Origin: Microbacterium helvum
GTDB lineage: Bacteria > Actinomycetota > Actinomycetes > Actinomycetales > Microbacteriaceae
Length of the DNA: 64,000 bases
Reading direction: 5' to 3'
Assembly: GCF_014779795.1 (NCBI RefSeq)
Contig: NZ_JACXZS010000003.1
Span: 186,001 to 250,000, forward strand
How positions within the stretch are numbered: position 1 is the stretch's first letter; each line of letters begins with the position of its first letter. Shown piece after piece: positions 1 to 8,565 of this stretch. A program made the position numbers and the translations under genes. A model generated the notes under the pieces. That model was given only the letters and a program-made list of their open reading frames with translations, ran no database searches and had not been told where the DNA came from.

Positions 1-101
1 TCGCCCGCGCCTACCTCGACGCCCGCGTGCACCGCATCTACGGCGGCACCAACGAGATCATGCGCGACATCGTGTCGCGCCAGATCGTCGGCAAGCGCTG
101 A
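1..101 (+). CDS. acyl-CoA dehydrogenase, C-terminal fragment
   Basis: Only the last 32 codons are inside the window; the frame is open at the left edge and ends with TGA at 99-101. The residues YGGTNEIMRDIVSRQI are the hallmark C-terminal end of acyl-CoA dehydrogenases: the conserved Y-G-G-T-x-E-I segment that lines the FAD and acyl-CoA site of the second subunit, followed by the closing helix. The protein would catalyse alpha,beta-dehydrogenation of an acyl-CoA in the cytoplasm; the substrate cannot be judged from this piece. A hairpin terminator at 159-205 follows. Confidence 0.9.
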   Translation, partial: ARAYLDARVHRIYGGTNEIMRDIVSRQIVGKR

Positions 102-108
102 CGTCGGG

Positions 109-152
109 CTGAGCCCGTCGGTCCCTGAGCCTGTCGGTTCCTGAGCCTGTCG
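109..152. repeat. short direct repeat CTGAGCCYGTCGGT, three copies
   Basis: Three near-identical units (about 109-122, 125-139 and 141-152) read CTGAGCC(C/T)GTCG followed by GT or AA. They lie between the dehydrogenase stop and the hairpin at 159-205. No coding potential is apparent. The function is unknown. Confidence 0.6.
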
Positions 153-158
153 AAGGGG

Positions 159-205
159 GGATGCCGCCACCCGGGCCTTCACTGAGGCCCCGGGTGGCGG
201 CATCC
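159..205. terminator. 17-bp perfect hairpin, probable bidirectional terminator
   Basis: Positions 159-175 (GGATGCCGCCACCCGGG) are perfectly complementary to 189-205, with a 13-nt loop. It lies between the converging dehydrogenase fragment and the minus-strand S-component gene, so it can serve both. There is no T-tract, as is common for terminators in high-GC actinobacteria. Confidence 0.6.
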
Positions 206-238
206 ACTGTTCTCATCAGTGCCGCCGGCGGGCCCGTG

Positions 239-377
239 GCTCCGCAGTCACAAACCGCCTCCCCGCAGCGCGCTCATTCGCGTTTTGTGACTGCGGAGCC
301 TAAGAGAGAGAGATCTGCTCCGCAGTCACAAACTGCGCGCGGACGAACGGGCCAGACGCAGAAGGCGACCGCGGAGC
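239..377. repeat. palindromic repeat family B, tandem dimer (intergenic copy)
   Basis: Two 61-nt units (239-299 and 317-377, period 78) begin GCTCCGCAGTC and end GACYGCGGAGC, so each unit has inverted-repeat ends. In the first unit the arms are perfect for 16 bp (GCTCCGCAGTCACAAA paired with its complement before 299). The same dimer, at the same unit length, recurs inside the FHA gene at 50892-51027. The rest of the gap between 102 and 393 holds only the short repeats and hairpin listed separately. Confidence 0.7.
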
Positions 378-393
378 AGAAGAGGTTGGCGGG

Positions 394-966
394 TCAGTGC
401 TGGCCGGCGGGGCCGCTGCCGCGACCGAGGCCGCGACCGGCGAGACCGCGGCGACGCGCGAGCTTCGCGACGCCGGCCTTGCGCAGCCGGTCGGCGATGA
501 GGATGCCGAGCGCCGTGCCGCCGACGCAGCTGGCGACCGACAGAGCGTAGAAGCCGATCTGCGCTCCGACGGTCATCGACGCGAGGTCGAACGACACCGC
601 CGCGAGGATCGGGTACAGCACGCCCACGAACGCGGCGCCGGCGTAGTACTGCCACGTCCGCCAGCTGCGGTACAGGGCGATCAGGAACGGCAGCTCGGCG
701 AAGAACGCCCACCACAGGTTGGTGGCGAGGTACGGGAACACCACGAGTCCAGAGATGAGCCCGACCAGAAGGCCCGCCAGCGGGCGTTCGATGAGGCGCA
801 GCGCGATCACCGCGGGCATCAGCCACAGGCCCGCGAGTGCCACCGACACGAACGGCACGACGGCGAACAGCACGCTCGACAGTGCGGTCGCACCCCACAG
901 CATGATGCCGCCGGCGACGCCGATGGCCGCGCACGTGAGCAGGTACGCGGTCGTCGCGCGGCTCAC
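394..966 (-). CDS. ECF transporter S component (YkoE-like membrane protein)
   Basis: A 190-residue hydrophobic protein with about five or six membrane segments and a basic tail rich in Arg and Gly. It resembles the paralogue at 4653-5204 (both open with TCAAIGVA and share the spacing of the membrane helices) and the YkoE-type substrate-binding subunits of energy-coupling-factor importers. The GTG start at 966 overlaps the TGA of the upstream flavoprotein gene (GTGA), so translation is coupled. As last gene of the ecfA-ecfT-SIP operon it should give substrate specificity. The SIP neighbour and the iron box suggest an iron-related ligand such as a siderophore, but YkoE relatives are also linked to thiamine precursors, so the substrate is unproven. 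Confidence 0.75.
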   Translation of the reverse strand: MSRATTAYLLTCAAIGVAGGIMLWGATALSSVLFAVVPFVSVALAGLWLMPAVIALRLIERPLAGLLVGLISGLVVFPYLATNLWWAFFAELPFLIALYRSWRTWQYYAGAAFVGVLYPILAAVSFDLASMTVGAQIGFYALSVASCVGGTALGILIADRLRKAGVAKLARRRGLAGRGLGRGSGPAGQH

Positions 967-1838
967 GAGTGGGCCTCGACGGCGGCGCGCTGCGACTTGG
1001 GCGCGGGCGATGCGGCGCCGACCCGCCAGTAGCCGATGAAGCTCACCTGGTCCTTCGGCACTCCGCGCTCGCCGACGAGGTGGCGGCGCCCGTCGGTCGC
1101 GAGTGCCTGCTCGCCGACGACGTAGGCGTGGAAGGGGGATGCCGGCAGCGCGGCCTGCTGCAGCGCCTCCAGGGCGAGCGTGCCCGGCTTGACGTCGCCC
1201 TCTCGCACGATGAAGCGCACGGTGACACCCGCCGGGTGGGGGAACTCCAGCGCGTCGTCGGCCGAGGGCACCTCGACGATCGCAAGGCCGGAGGCATCGG
1301 ACGGCAGCGACGCGCAGATGCCCGCGACCGCCGGCAGGCCGGTCTCGTCCGACACCAGTACGACACGGTCGGTGCCGCGCGCCGGGTTGAACGACAGGCC
1401 CTCGTCGATCACGACGACGCTCTCGCCTGCCCGGCACGACTGCGCCCAGCGCGACGCGGGACCCGCCGTGCCGTCGTGGGCCGAGCCGTGCACCACGAAG
1501 TCCACGTCGAGCTCGGCGCCCGCCGTCGCCGTCGCGGAGCGGAACTCGCGGACGGTGTAGTTGCGCATGACGGGCCGCATGCCGTCGGGGATGCGCAGGT
1601 ACTTGAGGTAGCCGAACAGCTTGTTCGCCTTGGCGGGGATGCGCTCCAGACCCGCATCGCCGCCGAGCGGCAGGAAGATGCGGAACCACTGGTCGTAGCC
1701 CATCGGCCGGAACCGGTCGATCTCGCCGCCGCCGAGCGTGACGCGGATCCAGTGCGGCGACAGCTGCTGCGTGCGCAGCACGGTGAGATGCACGAGACCG
1801 GCGGTCTCGGGCTTGACGAGGCGAGGGGCCGGGGCCAT
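963..1838 (-). CDS. siderophore-interacting FAD-binding reductase (SIP/ViuB family)
   Basis: A 291-residue protein of typical SIP length. It has the FAD-binding RxYT motif (R92-N-Y-T95), a central NAD(P)H-reductase-like fold and the closing GYWRxG signature near residue 270. Family members reduce ferric siderophores with NAD(P)H or ferredoxin to release iron in the cytoplasm. It sits inside an ECF importer operon, 40 nt after ecfT and overlapping the S-component gene by 4 nt. This suggests that the importer brings in an iron chelate that this enzyme reduces. The family call is firm; the partnership is inference from context. Confidence 0.88.
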   Translation of the reverse strand: MAPAPRLVKPETAGLVHLTVLRTQQLSPHWIRVTLGGGEIDRFRPMGYDQWFRIFLPLGGDAGLERIPAKANKLFGYLKYLRIPDGMRPVMRNYTVREFRSATATAGAELDVDFVVHGSAHDGTAGPASRWAQSCRAGESVVVIDEGLSFNPARGTDRVVLVSDETGLPAVAGICASLPSDASGLAIVEVPSADDALEFPHPAGVTVRFIVREGDVKPGTLALEALQQAALPASPFHAYVVGEQALATDGRRHLVGERGVPKDQVSFIGYWRVGAASPAPKSQRAAVEAHS

Positions 1839-1878
1839 CAGGATGCTCCGTTTCGGTCGGGGTTCGGGTGGGCGCGCG

Positions 1879-2730
1879 TCACGCGAGCCCCCACGGGAAG
1901 AGCGCGGCGAACAGTGCGGCCGAGACCGCCCAGAAGGTCAGCACGAACACGGTGTCGCGCACGCGCCACGGCACGAGGTGGCGTTCGGTGCGGTCGGGGT
2001 GCGCGCCGAACGCGCGGGCGTCCATCGCCAGCGCGACGCGCTCGGCGTGACGGATCGCCCCTGCCAGCAGCGGCACGATGTACCCGAACCACCGGGCGAG
2101 CGCCGCGAACGGGCCGCGTCCGCCGTGCGCGCCGCGCACCCGGTGCGCCTGCCGGATGACGTCGAGCTCGTGCCCGAACCGCGGCACGAAGCGGAACGCC
2201 GCCAGCGCCGTGTACCCGATGCGGTACGGCACGCGCAGCTGCTGCACGCTCGCCCGCACGAGGTCGGGCCCGGTGGTCGACAGTCCGGCGATCAGCGTCA
2301 GCGCGACGATCGACGCCAGCCGCAGGCCGGTCGCGAACCCGGCCGCGAGCGCACCGCCGTACATCGTCCAGCCGCCGATCTGCCACACCACGACCGACTG
2401 GTCCACGCGCGACGCGTCGGTCCACAGCGCGAATCCGAAGCCGATCACGAGCGTGCTGAGCGGCACGGCCAGCAGCAGCACCGCAGCGAGGCGCCGCGTG
2501 AAGTTCACGCCCACCAGCAGCACGAGGTACGCCAGCAGCAGGAACGCGGCCGGGGTGGCGGCATCCCTCACGAACACCAGCAGCACGATCGCCGGAAGCG
2601 GGCCCGCGAGCTTGGCCAGCGGATTCAGTCCGTACAGAAAGCGGACGGGGGATGCGGCCACCCGTCCCGCGTACGGGTCGACCGGGCTGCGCACGGCCGT
2701 GGCGGCGGTGATGGGTCCGGCGTCGGTCAT
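1879..2730 (-). CDS. ecfT: ECF transporter transmembrane T component
   Basis: A 283-residue CbiQ/EcfT-type integral membrane protein. It has an N-terminal soluble stretch, hydrophobic helices from about residue 45, and a cytoplasmic coupling region containing an ARA-type motif (MDARAFGAH) near residue 238, which docks onto the ATPases. Its start overlaps the stop of ecfA by 4 nt (ATGA at 2727-2730). The T subunit connects the dual ATPase to the S component and drives toppling of the S subunit in the membrane. Confidence 0.88.
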   Translation of the reverse strand: MTDAGPITAATAVRSPVDPYAGRVAASPVRFLYGLNPLAKLAGPLPAIVLLVFVRDAATPAAFLLLAYLVLLVGVNFTRRLAAVLLLAVPLSTLVIGFGFALWTDASRVDQSVVVWQIGGWTMYGGALAAGFATGLRLASIVALTLIAGLSTTGPDLVRASVQQLRVPYRIGYTALAAFRFVPRFGHELDVIRQAHRVRGAHGGRGPFAALARWFGYIVPLLAGAIRHAERVALAMDARAFGAHPDRTERHLVPWRVRDTVFVLTFWAVSAALFAALFPWGLA

Positions 2731-4466
2731 GCCGCACCTCCGCTCACGCGCCCGGGAAGGTCGGCGAGGCGCGTGATCTGCGAGAGTCCGGGATGCCGCG
2801 CCAGCCCGCGCAGCGCGCGCCGCAGCGGCGGTGGGCGCAGGCCGGCGCGCCGGATGAGCTCGTCGTCGGCGAACACCTCGGCCGTCGGTCCCTCGGCGAG
2901 GATGCGGCCGTCCGCCAGCACGACCGTGCGGTCGGCGTGGTCGGTGACCAGCTGCATGTCGTGCGTGACGACGACGATCGTCGTGCCCTCGGCGTTGAGC
3001 TCCGACAGCAGCGACAGCAGCTCGTCGGCGCGGGCGCGGTCCTGCCCGAACGTCGGCTCGTCGAGCACCAGCACCGGTGCGCCCGCGACCAGCGCGGTGC
3101 CGACCGAGAGACGGCGCTTCTGCCCGCCCGACAGCAGGAAGGGGTGGCTGTCGGCCTTGGCGGTCAGCCCGAAGCGGTCCAGCAGGGCTTCGGTGCGCGC
3201 GCGGACCTGGTCATCGGGCAGGTGCTGCAGCCGCAGCCCGTGCGCGATCTCGTCGTACACGGTGTGCGCGATGAACTGGTGCTCGGGGTTCTGGAACACG
3301 AACCCGATGCGCGAGCTCAGCGTGCGCGCATCGGCGCGGCCGACGTCGAGCCCGTCGACGTGCACCGTGCCCTTGGGTGGGGCGACGACGCCCGCGAGCG
3401 CCTGGATCAGCGACGTCTTGCCCGCGCCGTTCGCGCCGACCACGGCGACGAAAGCCCCGCGCGGCACGTCGAGGTCGATGCCGTGCAGGACCTCGCTGCG
3501 CCCGCGTCGCAGCGTGAGGCCGCGGACGGTGATGAGCGGGGGGGATGCGGCGGGCTCGTCGTGCCCGGCCCCCTGGGATGCCGTCGCGGCGGGCGCGATC
3601 GACGGCCCGGACGCCGCGTCCAAGGCCTCGTGCAGCTCGTCGGGCGTCAACGGCAGCGGATCGAGGGCGAACCCGGCGCGACGCAGGCGCAGCGCGGCGA
3701 TCGCCGAGACCGGCAGCCACACGCCCATGGCGTGCAGTTCCGCTGCGTGGTCGCGCAGCACGTGATCGACGGTGCCGTCGAACGCGAGCAGGCCGCCCTG
3801 GTCGAGGACGATGACGCGATCGACGAAGCCGACGGCGGCGTCGAGGTTGTGCTCGACGAGCAGGATCGCGCGGTCGCCGGCGGCGACGAGCTCGGCCAGG
3901 GCGGCGTAGACGTCCTCGATCCCCGCGGGGTCGAGGTTGGCGGTCGGCTCGTCGAGCACGAGCAGCGGCGATCCCATCGCGAGGGCGCACGCGATCGCGA
4001 GCCGCTGCCGGCCGCCGCCCGACAGCCGGTCGGGGTTCTCGGCACGGCGCTCCCACAGTCCCACGCGGCGCAGCGCGGCCTCGGCGCGCTCCAGCACCTC
4101 GGCCACCGGCATCCGCAGATTCTCGGGGCCGAAGGCCACCTCGTCCAGCAGCGTTCCGGTCACCAGCTGCGCGTCAGGATCCTGGAAGACCATCCCGACC
4201 CGCGTGCTCAGCTCGGCGACCGGCGTCGTCCGGGTGTCGAATCCGTCGACGTGCACCGATCCGGTCACGGTCGCCGGGACCGACTGCGGCAGCAGTCCGT
4301 TGAGCGTCAATGTGAGGGTCGATTTGCCCGACCCGCTCGGACCGAGCAGCAGCACGACCTCGCCCGGCGCGATGTCGAACGACACGTCGGCCGGCGCCGG
4401 GACGGACTCGCCGTCGTGGATGACACCGAGCGCGCGCACCCGCAGCAGCGGTTCGGCAGCAGGCAC
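2727..4466 (-). CDS. ECF transporter ATP-binding protein with two fused ATPase domains
   Basis: A 579-residue fusion of two ABC ATPases, equivalent to EcfA1 plus EcfA2. The first domain has Walker A GPSGSGKST at 42-50, signature LSGGGRQR and Walker B LVLDEPT. The second, from about residue 310, has GANGAGKTS, LSGGQKRR and LVLDEPT. All key ATPase residues are present in both halves. It is first gene of the operon ecfA-ecfT-SIP-S. A DtxR/IdeR-like box lies directly upstream at 4492-4510, suggesting repression under iron sufficiency. Such fused EcfA proteins are common in actinobacteria. Confidence 0.9.
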   Translation of the reverse strand: MPAAEPLLRVRALGVIHDGESVPAPADVSFDIAPGEVVLLLGPSGSGKSTLTLTLNGLLPQSVPATVTGSVHVDGFDTRTTPVAELSTRVGMVFQDPDAQLVTGTLLDEVAFGPENLRMPVAEVLERAEAALRRVGLWERRAENPDRLSGGGRQRLAIACALAMGSPLLVLDEPTANLDPAGIEDVYAALAELVAAGDRAILLVEHNLDAAVGFVDRVIVLDQGGLLAFDGTVDHVLRDHAAELHAMGVWLPVSAIAALRLRRAGFALDPLPLTPDELHEALDAASGPSIAPAATASQGAGHDEPAASPPLITVRGLTLRRGRSEVLHGIDLDVPRGAFVAVVGANGAGKTSLIQALAGVVAPPKGTVHVDGLDVGRADARTLSSRIGFVFQNPEHQFIAHTVYDEIAHGLRLQHLPDDQVRARTEALLDRFGLTAKADSHPFLLSGGQKRRLSVGTALVAGAPVLVLDEPTFGQDRARADELLSLLSELNAEGTTIVVVTHDMQLVTDHADRTVVLADGRILAEGPTAEVFADDELIRRAGLRPPPLRRALRGLARHPGLSQITRLADLPGRVSGGAA

Positions 4467-4491
4467 GCGGCATCCGATCGACGAAGCAAAC

Positions 4492-4510
4492 TAAGGCTTT
4501 CCTAACCTAC
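4492..4510 (-). promoter_or_regulatory. candidate DtxR/IdeR iron box upstream of ecfA
   Basis: Read on the minus strand, the site is GTAGGTTAGGAAAGCCTTA. It matches the mycobacterial/corynebacterial consensus TTAGGTTAGGCTAACCTAA at 14 of 19 positions, with one half-site nearly perfect. It ends 25 nt before the ecfA start codon, where a repressor would block transcription. The siderophore-interacting protein in the same operon makes iron control plausible. Binding is inferred. Confidence 0.55.
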
Positions 4511-4538
4511 CTTGCCGGCCCCGTTCCCGACGAGCCGA

Positions 4539-4597
4539 TTCACTTGCGCTGTTTGTACACGAATCGACGCGAATCGCGTACGAACAGCGCAAGTGAA
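4539..4597. repeat. palindromic repeat family A, copy 1
   Basis: Arms TTCACTTGCGCTGTTTGTAC (4539-4558) and GTACGAACAGCGCAAGTGAA (4578-4597) pair with one mismatch around a 19-nt loop. The flank CCGATTCAG follows. It lies between the second S-component gene and the ecfA promoter. Three further copies are at 8430, 30012 and 34331. Confidence 0.8.
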
Positions 4598-4652
4598 CCG
4601 ATTCAGTGGATGCCGGCGGCCGAGCGCGCTGGACGCGCGAGGGTGCGGGGTG

Positions 4653-5204
4653 TCAGCCGCGGCTGCGGCGGGCGATGCCGGCGCGGCGCAGCGCACGACC
4701 GATCGCGAGGCCGACCGCCGTCCATGCGACGGGGCCGACCACGAAGAGAGCGACGTAGACGATCTGCCCCCACACCGGGAACTTCGTGACGTCGGCGGCG
4801 AACCAGATCGCGGCCGCGATGATCGCGCCGACGATGACCGCGGACAGGAAGAACCGCCACGCGTCCCACTTGCGGTACCGCGAGGTCGCGGCGATGAGCT
4901 CCTGCAGCCCGCCGATGAGGATCGCGGTGCCGATGTACCGGCCGATCCAGAGCGGCACCACAGCGCTCGCGACGAGGGCGGCGACGAGATGCGTGATGAG
5001 CGCCACCCACGGGCGTCGCAGCAGCTCCTGGGCGACGACGCCCGGCAGCACGTGGACGCCGAGCACGAGTCCGTAGACGATCGGGGCGACGACGGTGACC
5101 GGTCCGCTGACGGCTCCGGCGATCGCCTGCAGAGCACCCGTCGCGACACCGATCGCCGCGCAGGTGAGCAGAACGCTCGTCGAAAGTCGGGTTCGGGGGG
5201 CCAC
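4653..5204 (-). CDS. second ECF transporter S component (YkoE-like)
   Basis: A 183-residue membrane protein with about five helices, paralogous to the product of 394-966. It has the conserved segment HVLPGVVAQELLRRPWVAL and an RYRKW cytoplasmic turn typical of YkoE-like S subunits. The start is GTG at 5204. It is separated from ecfA by a palindromic repeat and the iron box, so it is probably transcribed on its own, divergent from the subtilase gene. It likely shares the EcfA/EcfT module just downstream, giving the importer two alternative substrate-binding subunits. The ligand is not evident. Confidence 0.72.
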   Translation of the reverse strand: MAPRTRLSTSVLLTCAAIGVATGALQAIAGAVSGPVTVVAPIVYGLVLGVHVLPGVVAQELLRRPWVALITHLVAALVASAVVPLWIGRYIGTAILIGGLQELIAATSRYRKWDAWRFFLSAVIVGAIIAAAIWFAADVTKFPVWGQIVYVALFVVGPVAWTAVGLAIGRALRRAGIARRSRG

Positions 5205-5346
5205 CTGCCCAGCGTACTGGCCCGGGCCATTGCGTTTCTCACGCGCTTCTCATTTACTGAGATTCGCCTGGGAGTTACGTTTGAGCGAGCTGCGCCCCAA
5301 CGATGTGGCGCAGCCACTTCCAGCATGACAAATCGGAGGGCCACTA

Positions 5347-8300
5347 ATGGGTCGAACCTCCCTGAGAGCAGCTGCGGTCGTCACACTCGCCGCCCTGTTC
5401 ACGGGTACAGCATCAGCCAGTTTCGGCGCGGCACCCGAGGAGGTGAACACCCCGGTTCTCACCGACGCGACGGACGGCCACTACATCGTCCTGCTGAAGG
5501 AGTCGTCGCTGGCCACCTACGAAGGCGGCACGAACGGCATCCAGCGCACCAAGCCCGACACGGGCAAGCAGCTCGACGCGCAGTCGGCGAACTCCAAGGC
5601 CTACCTCGCGCACCTCAAGAAGCAGCAGGACAAGGTCGCCGCCGACGCGGGCGTCACCGCCGACGCCAACTACGGGGTCGTCACCAACGGCTTCTCGGCA
5701 GAGCTCACCGCCGCGCAGGCGAACAAGCTCGCCGGCGACAAGGCCGTGCTCGGCGTGTTCCCCGATGAGATCTATCACCCGACCGCGACACCCTCCACGG
5801 AGTTCCTGGGCCTCGGCTCGGTCGACACCGGCGCGGGCGGCGTGTGGGATGCCATGGGCGGCGTGGCCAACGCCGGCAAGGGCATCGTCGTCGGCGTGGT
5901 CGACACCGGCATCGCCCCCGAGAACCCCTCCTTCGCGGGCGACCCGCTCAAGAAGAAGGCCGGACAGGGCGTCCCCTACACCGTCAACGGCGACACGATC
6001 GTCTTCGACAAAGCGGACGGCGGCCAGTTCACCAGCAAGATCACGATCGCGCAGAGCTGGGACAAGCGCGCGTACAACACGAAGCTGATCGGCGGTCAGT
6101 ACTTCTCGGCGGGCGCCGCTGCCGCGGGCTTCGACTTCAGCTACGACTTCCTGTCGCCGCGCGACAAGGCCGGGCACGGCTCGCACACCGCGAGCACGGC
6201 GGCCGGCAACTTCGGCGTCGGCACGACGGTCGAGGGCATCGACTTCGGCAAGATCTCGGGTGTCGCCCCGGCGGCCAAGGTCGCGGCCTACAAGGCCTGC
6301 TACGACGGTCCCGACGACCTCGTCACCACCGACGACATCTGCGCCGGCAGCGACCTGCTCTCGGCGATCAACCAGGCCGTCGAGGACGGCGTCGACGTCA
6401 TCAACTACTCGATCGGCGGCGGCGCGGCCACGTCGGTGTTCAGCTGGGACGACTACGCGTTCCTCGGCGCAGCCGCGGCGGGCGTCTTCGTCTCGGTGAG
6501 CGCGGGCAACGACGGCCCCGACGCCTCGACGGCGGACCACGCCTCGCCGTGGTACACGACCGTCGCGGCGTCCACCGTCCCCACGTGGGAGGGCACGGTC
6601 CAGTGGGACGGCCAGCAGGCGGCCGGCGCTTCGGTGTCGGTGCCGTTCGGCCAGTCGATCACCGGTCCGGTCGTGTACGCGGGTGACATCCCGCTCGCCG
6701 GCGCCGACCCCGCTGAGGCCGCCCTGTGCTTCCTCGGCACGATCGACCCCGCGCAGGCCGCTGGAAAGATCGTGGTCTGCGACCGCGGCTCCAACGCCCG
6801 CGTCGAGAAGTCGCAGGCTGTCGCCGAGGCCGGTGGAACCGGCATGGTGCTCGTGAACGTCACGCCGGGTTCGCTCGACAACGACTTCCACTCGGTGCCG
6901 ACCGTCCACCTGCAGAACACGTACCGTGCTGCGCTGCTGGACTACGTGCAGGGCACCGCGAACCCGACCGTGACCCTCGTGGGTGCGAACGTGACCGGTG
7001 TCGAGACCCCGACGCCGCAGATCGCGGGCTTCTCCAGCCGCGGACCGATCCTCGCGGACGGCAGCGACGTCATCAAGCCGGACGTCTCGGCCCCCGGCGT
7101 CGCGATCCTCGCGGCCACCGACAACGGCCCGAAGGAGAAGCCGACTTTCGGCATCATGTCGGGCACGTCGATGTCGTCGCCGCACGTCGCGGGTCTCGGC
7201 GCGCTGTACCTCGGCGTGCACCCGAAGGCCGCTCCGTCCGAGATCAAGTCCGCTCTCATGACGACGGCATACGACCTGGTCGACGACGCGGGCAACCCCG
7301 TCACCGACCCGTTCACGCAGGGCGCCGGCCACGTCGACCCGACGCGGTACTTCAACGCCGGCCTGCTCTACCAGAACGGCATCCGTGACTGGGCCGCGTA
7401 CATCAACGGCGCGCTGGACGAAGAGGTGTTCAACATCGCTCCGATCGATCCGAGCGACCTGAACATCGCCTCGATCGGCATCGGCGCGCTCGCCGGCACC
7501 CAGACGATCACCCGCACGGTGACGGCCACCGAGGCCGGCACCTACACGGCGCAGATCGATGTGCCGGGTGTGGATGCCGTCGTCACGCCGTCGACGTTCA
7601 CGATCGCCGCGGGCGCCACGCAGAAGTTCACCGTGACGTTCACGACGACCGACGCCGCGATCGGCGAGTGGACGACGGGATCGCTCACCTGGAAGAGCGC
7701 CACCAACTCGGTGCGCTCGCCCATCGCGGTCAAGCCGGTCGCCGTCGACGCTCCCGAGTCGGTCGCCGGCACGGGCGCCGACGGCAGCGTGACCGTCGAG
7801 GTCACTCCGGGCTTCACCGGTGACCTTCCGCTGAGCACGCTGGGCCTTGCGAAGGCCGACGTGATCGTCGACGGCAACGAGACCACCGGTGCCGAGACCG
7901 ACGGCACCACGGTCAAGTTCGTCCAGGTGCCCGCGGGCACCGACGTCGTGCGGTTCGCGATCAACTCGGACAACGACGAGGCGGGCACCGACCTCGACCT
8001 GACCGTCTACAAGGTCAAGAGCGAGGGCGGTCAGCGCACCGCGGTGTGGCAGTCCGCGACCGGTTCGGCCGATGAGGCCGTGCAGCTCGTCGAGCCCGAG
8101 GCCGGCTGGTACGAAGTGCGATCGGACGTGTACGCGTACACGCAGCCGTTCACGTGGAACACCACCGTCACCTCGGTCACCCCTGACGGCGGTCTGGGTG
8201 CGCTCACCGCGTCGCCTGACACGCTCGGGGCTCAGCAGTCCGTCAAGACGAGCTACGAGCTGTCGTGGTCGGGTCTCGAGTCCGGCAGCTACCTCGGCGT

Positions 8301-8355
8301 CGTCCGCTACGGCAACTCCGATGTCCGCACCGTCGTCTCGGTCGACGTTCCGTAA
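5347..8355 (+). CDS. secreted S8 family serine protease (subtilase)
   Basis: A 1,002-residue exported protease. The signal peptide is residues 1-28 (cut near ASA/SFGA). An inhibitor I9-type propeptide spans about 43-145. The peptidase S8 domain has catalytic Asp186 (VVDTGI), His277 (HGSHTAS), Ser608 (GTSMSSPH) and oxyanion Asn388 (SAGNDG). A PA domain is inserted at about 440-550, and Fn3-like/beta-sandwich domains occupy about 690-1002. This layout matches extracellular actinobacterial subtilases that degrade proteins for nutrition. The start follows the ribosome site GGAGGG, and a strong hairpin follows the stop. No anchor is visible, so it is probably released. Confidence 0.93.
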   Translation: MGRTSLRAAAVVTLAALFTGTASASFGAAPEEVNTPVLTDATDGHYIVLLKESSLATYEGGTNGIQRTKPDTGKQLDAQSANSKAYLAHLKKQQDKVAADAGVTADANYGVVTNGFSAELTAAQANKLAGDKAVLGVFPDEIYHPTATPSTEFLGLGSVDTGAGGVWDAMGGVANAGKGIVVGVVDTGIAPENPSFAGDPLKKKAGQGVPYTVNGDTIVFDKADGGQFTSKITIAQSWDKRAYNTKLIGGQYFSAGAAAAGFDFSYDFLSPRDKAGHGSHTASTAAGNFGVGTTVEGIDFGKISGVAPAAKVAAYKACYDGPDDLVTTDDICAGSDLLSAINQAVEDGVDVINYSIGGGAATSVFSWDDYAFLGAAAAGVFVSVSAGNDGPDASTADHASPWYTTVAASTVPTWEGTVQWDGQQAAGASVSVPFGQSITGPVVYAGDIPLAGADPAEAALCFLGTIDPAQAAGKIVVCDRGSNARVEKSQAVAEAGGTGMVLVNVTPGSLDNDFHSVPTVHLQNTYRAALLDYVQGTANPTVTLVGANVTGVETPTPQIAGFSSRGPILADGSDVIKPDVSAPGVAILAATDNGPKEKPTFGIMSGTSMSSPHVAGLGALYLGVHPKAAPSEIKSALMTTAYDLVDDAGNPVTDPFTQGAGHVDPTRYFNAGLLYQNGIRDWAAYINGALDEEVFNIAPIDPSDLNIASIGIGALAGTQTITRTVTATEAGTYTAQIDVPGVDAVVTPSTFTIAAGATQKFTVTFTTTDAAIGEWTTGSLTWKSATNSVRSPIAVKPVAVDAPESVAGTGADGSVTVEVTPGFTGDLPLSTLGLAKADVIVDGNETTGAETDGTTVKFVQVPAGTDVVRFAINSDNDEAGTDLDLTVYKVKSEGGQRTAVWQSATGSADEAVQLVEPEAGWYEVRSDVYAYTQPFTWNTTVTSVTPDGGLGALTASPDTLGAQQSVKTSYELSWSGLESGSYLGVVRYGNSDVRTVVSVDVP

Positions 8356-8370
8356 GTCAGTTCCAGCACA

Positions 8371-8406
8371 GAAGAGGCGCCCGGGCTCCGGCCCGGGCGC
8401 CTCTTC
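8371..8406 (+). terminator. 15-bp perfect GC hairpin after the subtilase gene
   Basis: GAAGAGGCGCCCGGG (8371-8385) pairs perfectly with 8392-8406 across a 6-nt loop, 15 nt after the protease stop. It is a typical actinobacterial terminator without a T-run. Confidence 0.8.
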
Positions 8407-8429
8407 GCGTCGCTGGACCGTTGAATCGG

Positions 8430-8487
8430 TTCACTTGCGCTGTTTGTACGCCTTTCCGGCGATCGGCGTACAAACAGCGCAAGTGAA
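8430..8487. repeat. palindromic repeat family A, copy 2
   Basis: The 21-bp arms TTCACTTGCGCTGTTTGTACG (8430-8450) and its exact complement (8467-8487) enclose a 16-nt loop. It lies between the convergent subtilase and pirin genes. This is the most perfect of the four copies. Confidence 0.82.
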
Positions 8488-8538
8488 CTCGCTGGCCGTG
8501 GCGGGCGGGACGTGGCGGGCGGGCGGGCGGGGTGGGGT

Positions 8539-8560
8539 GGATGCCGGGCGCCCGGCATCC
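8539..8560. terminator. 22-nt perfect palindrome, probable pirin terminator
   Basis: GGATGCCGGGC at 8539-8549 is followed directly by its reverse complement, 6 nt beyond the pirin stop codon. The GGATGCC/GGCATCC arms are used in several hairpins in this window. Confidence 0.5.
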
Positions 8561-8565
8561 ACTCG

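Noticed and set aside
5413..7332. 639-codon minus-strand frame opposite the subtilase
   Set aside because: Antisense shadow; the plus strand has signal peptide, catalytic triad and domain order.
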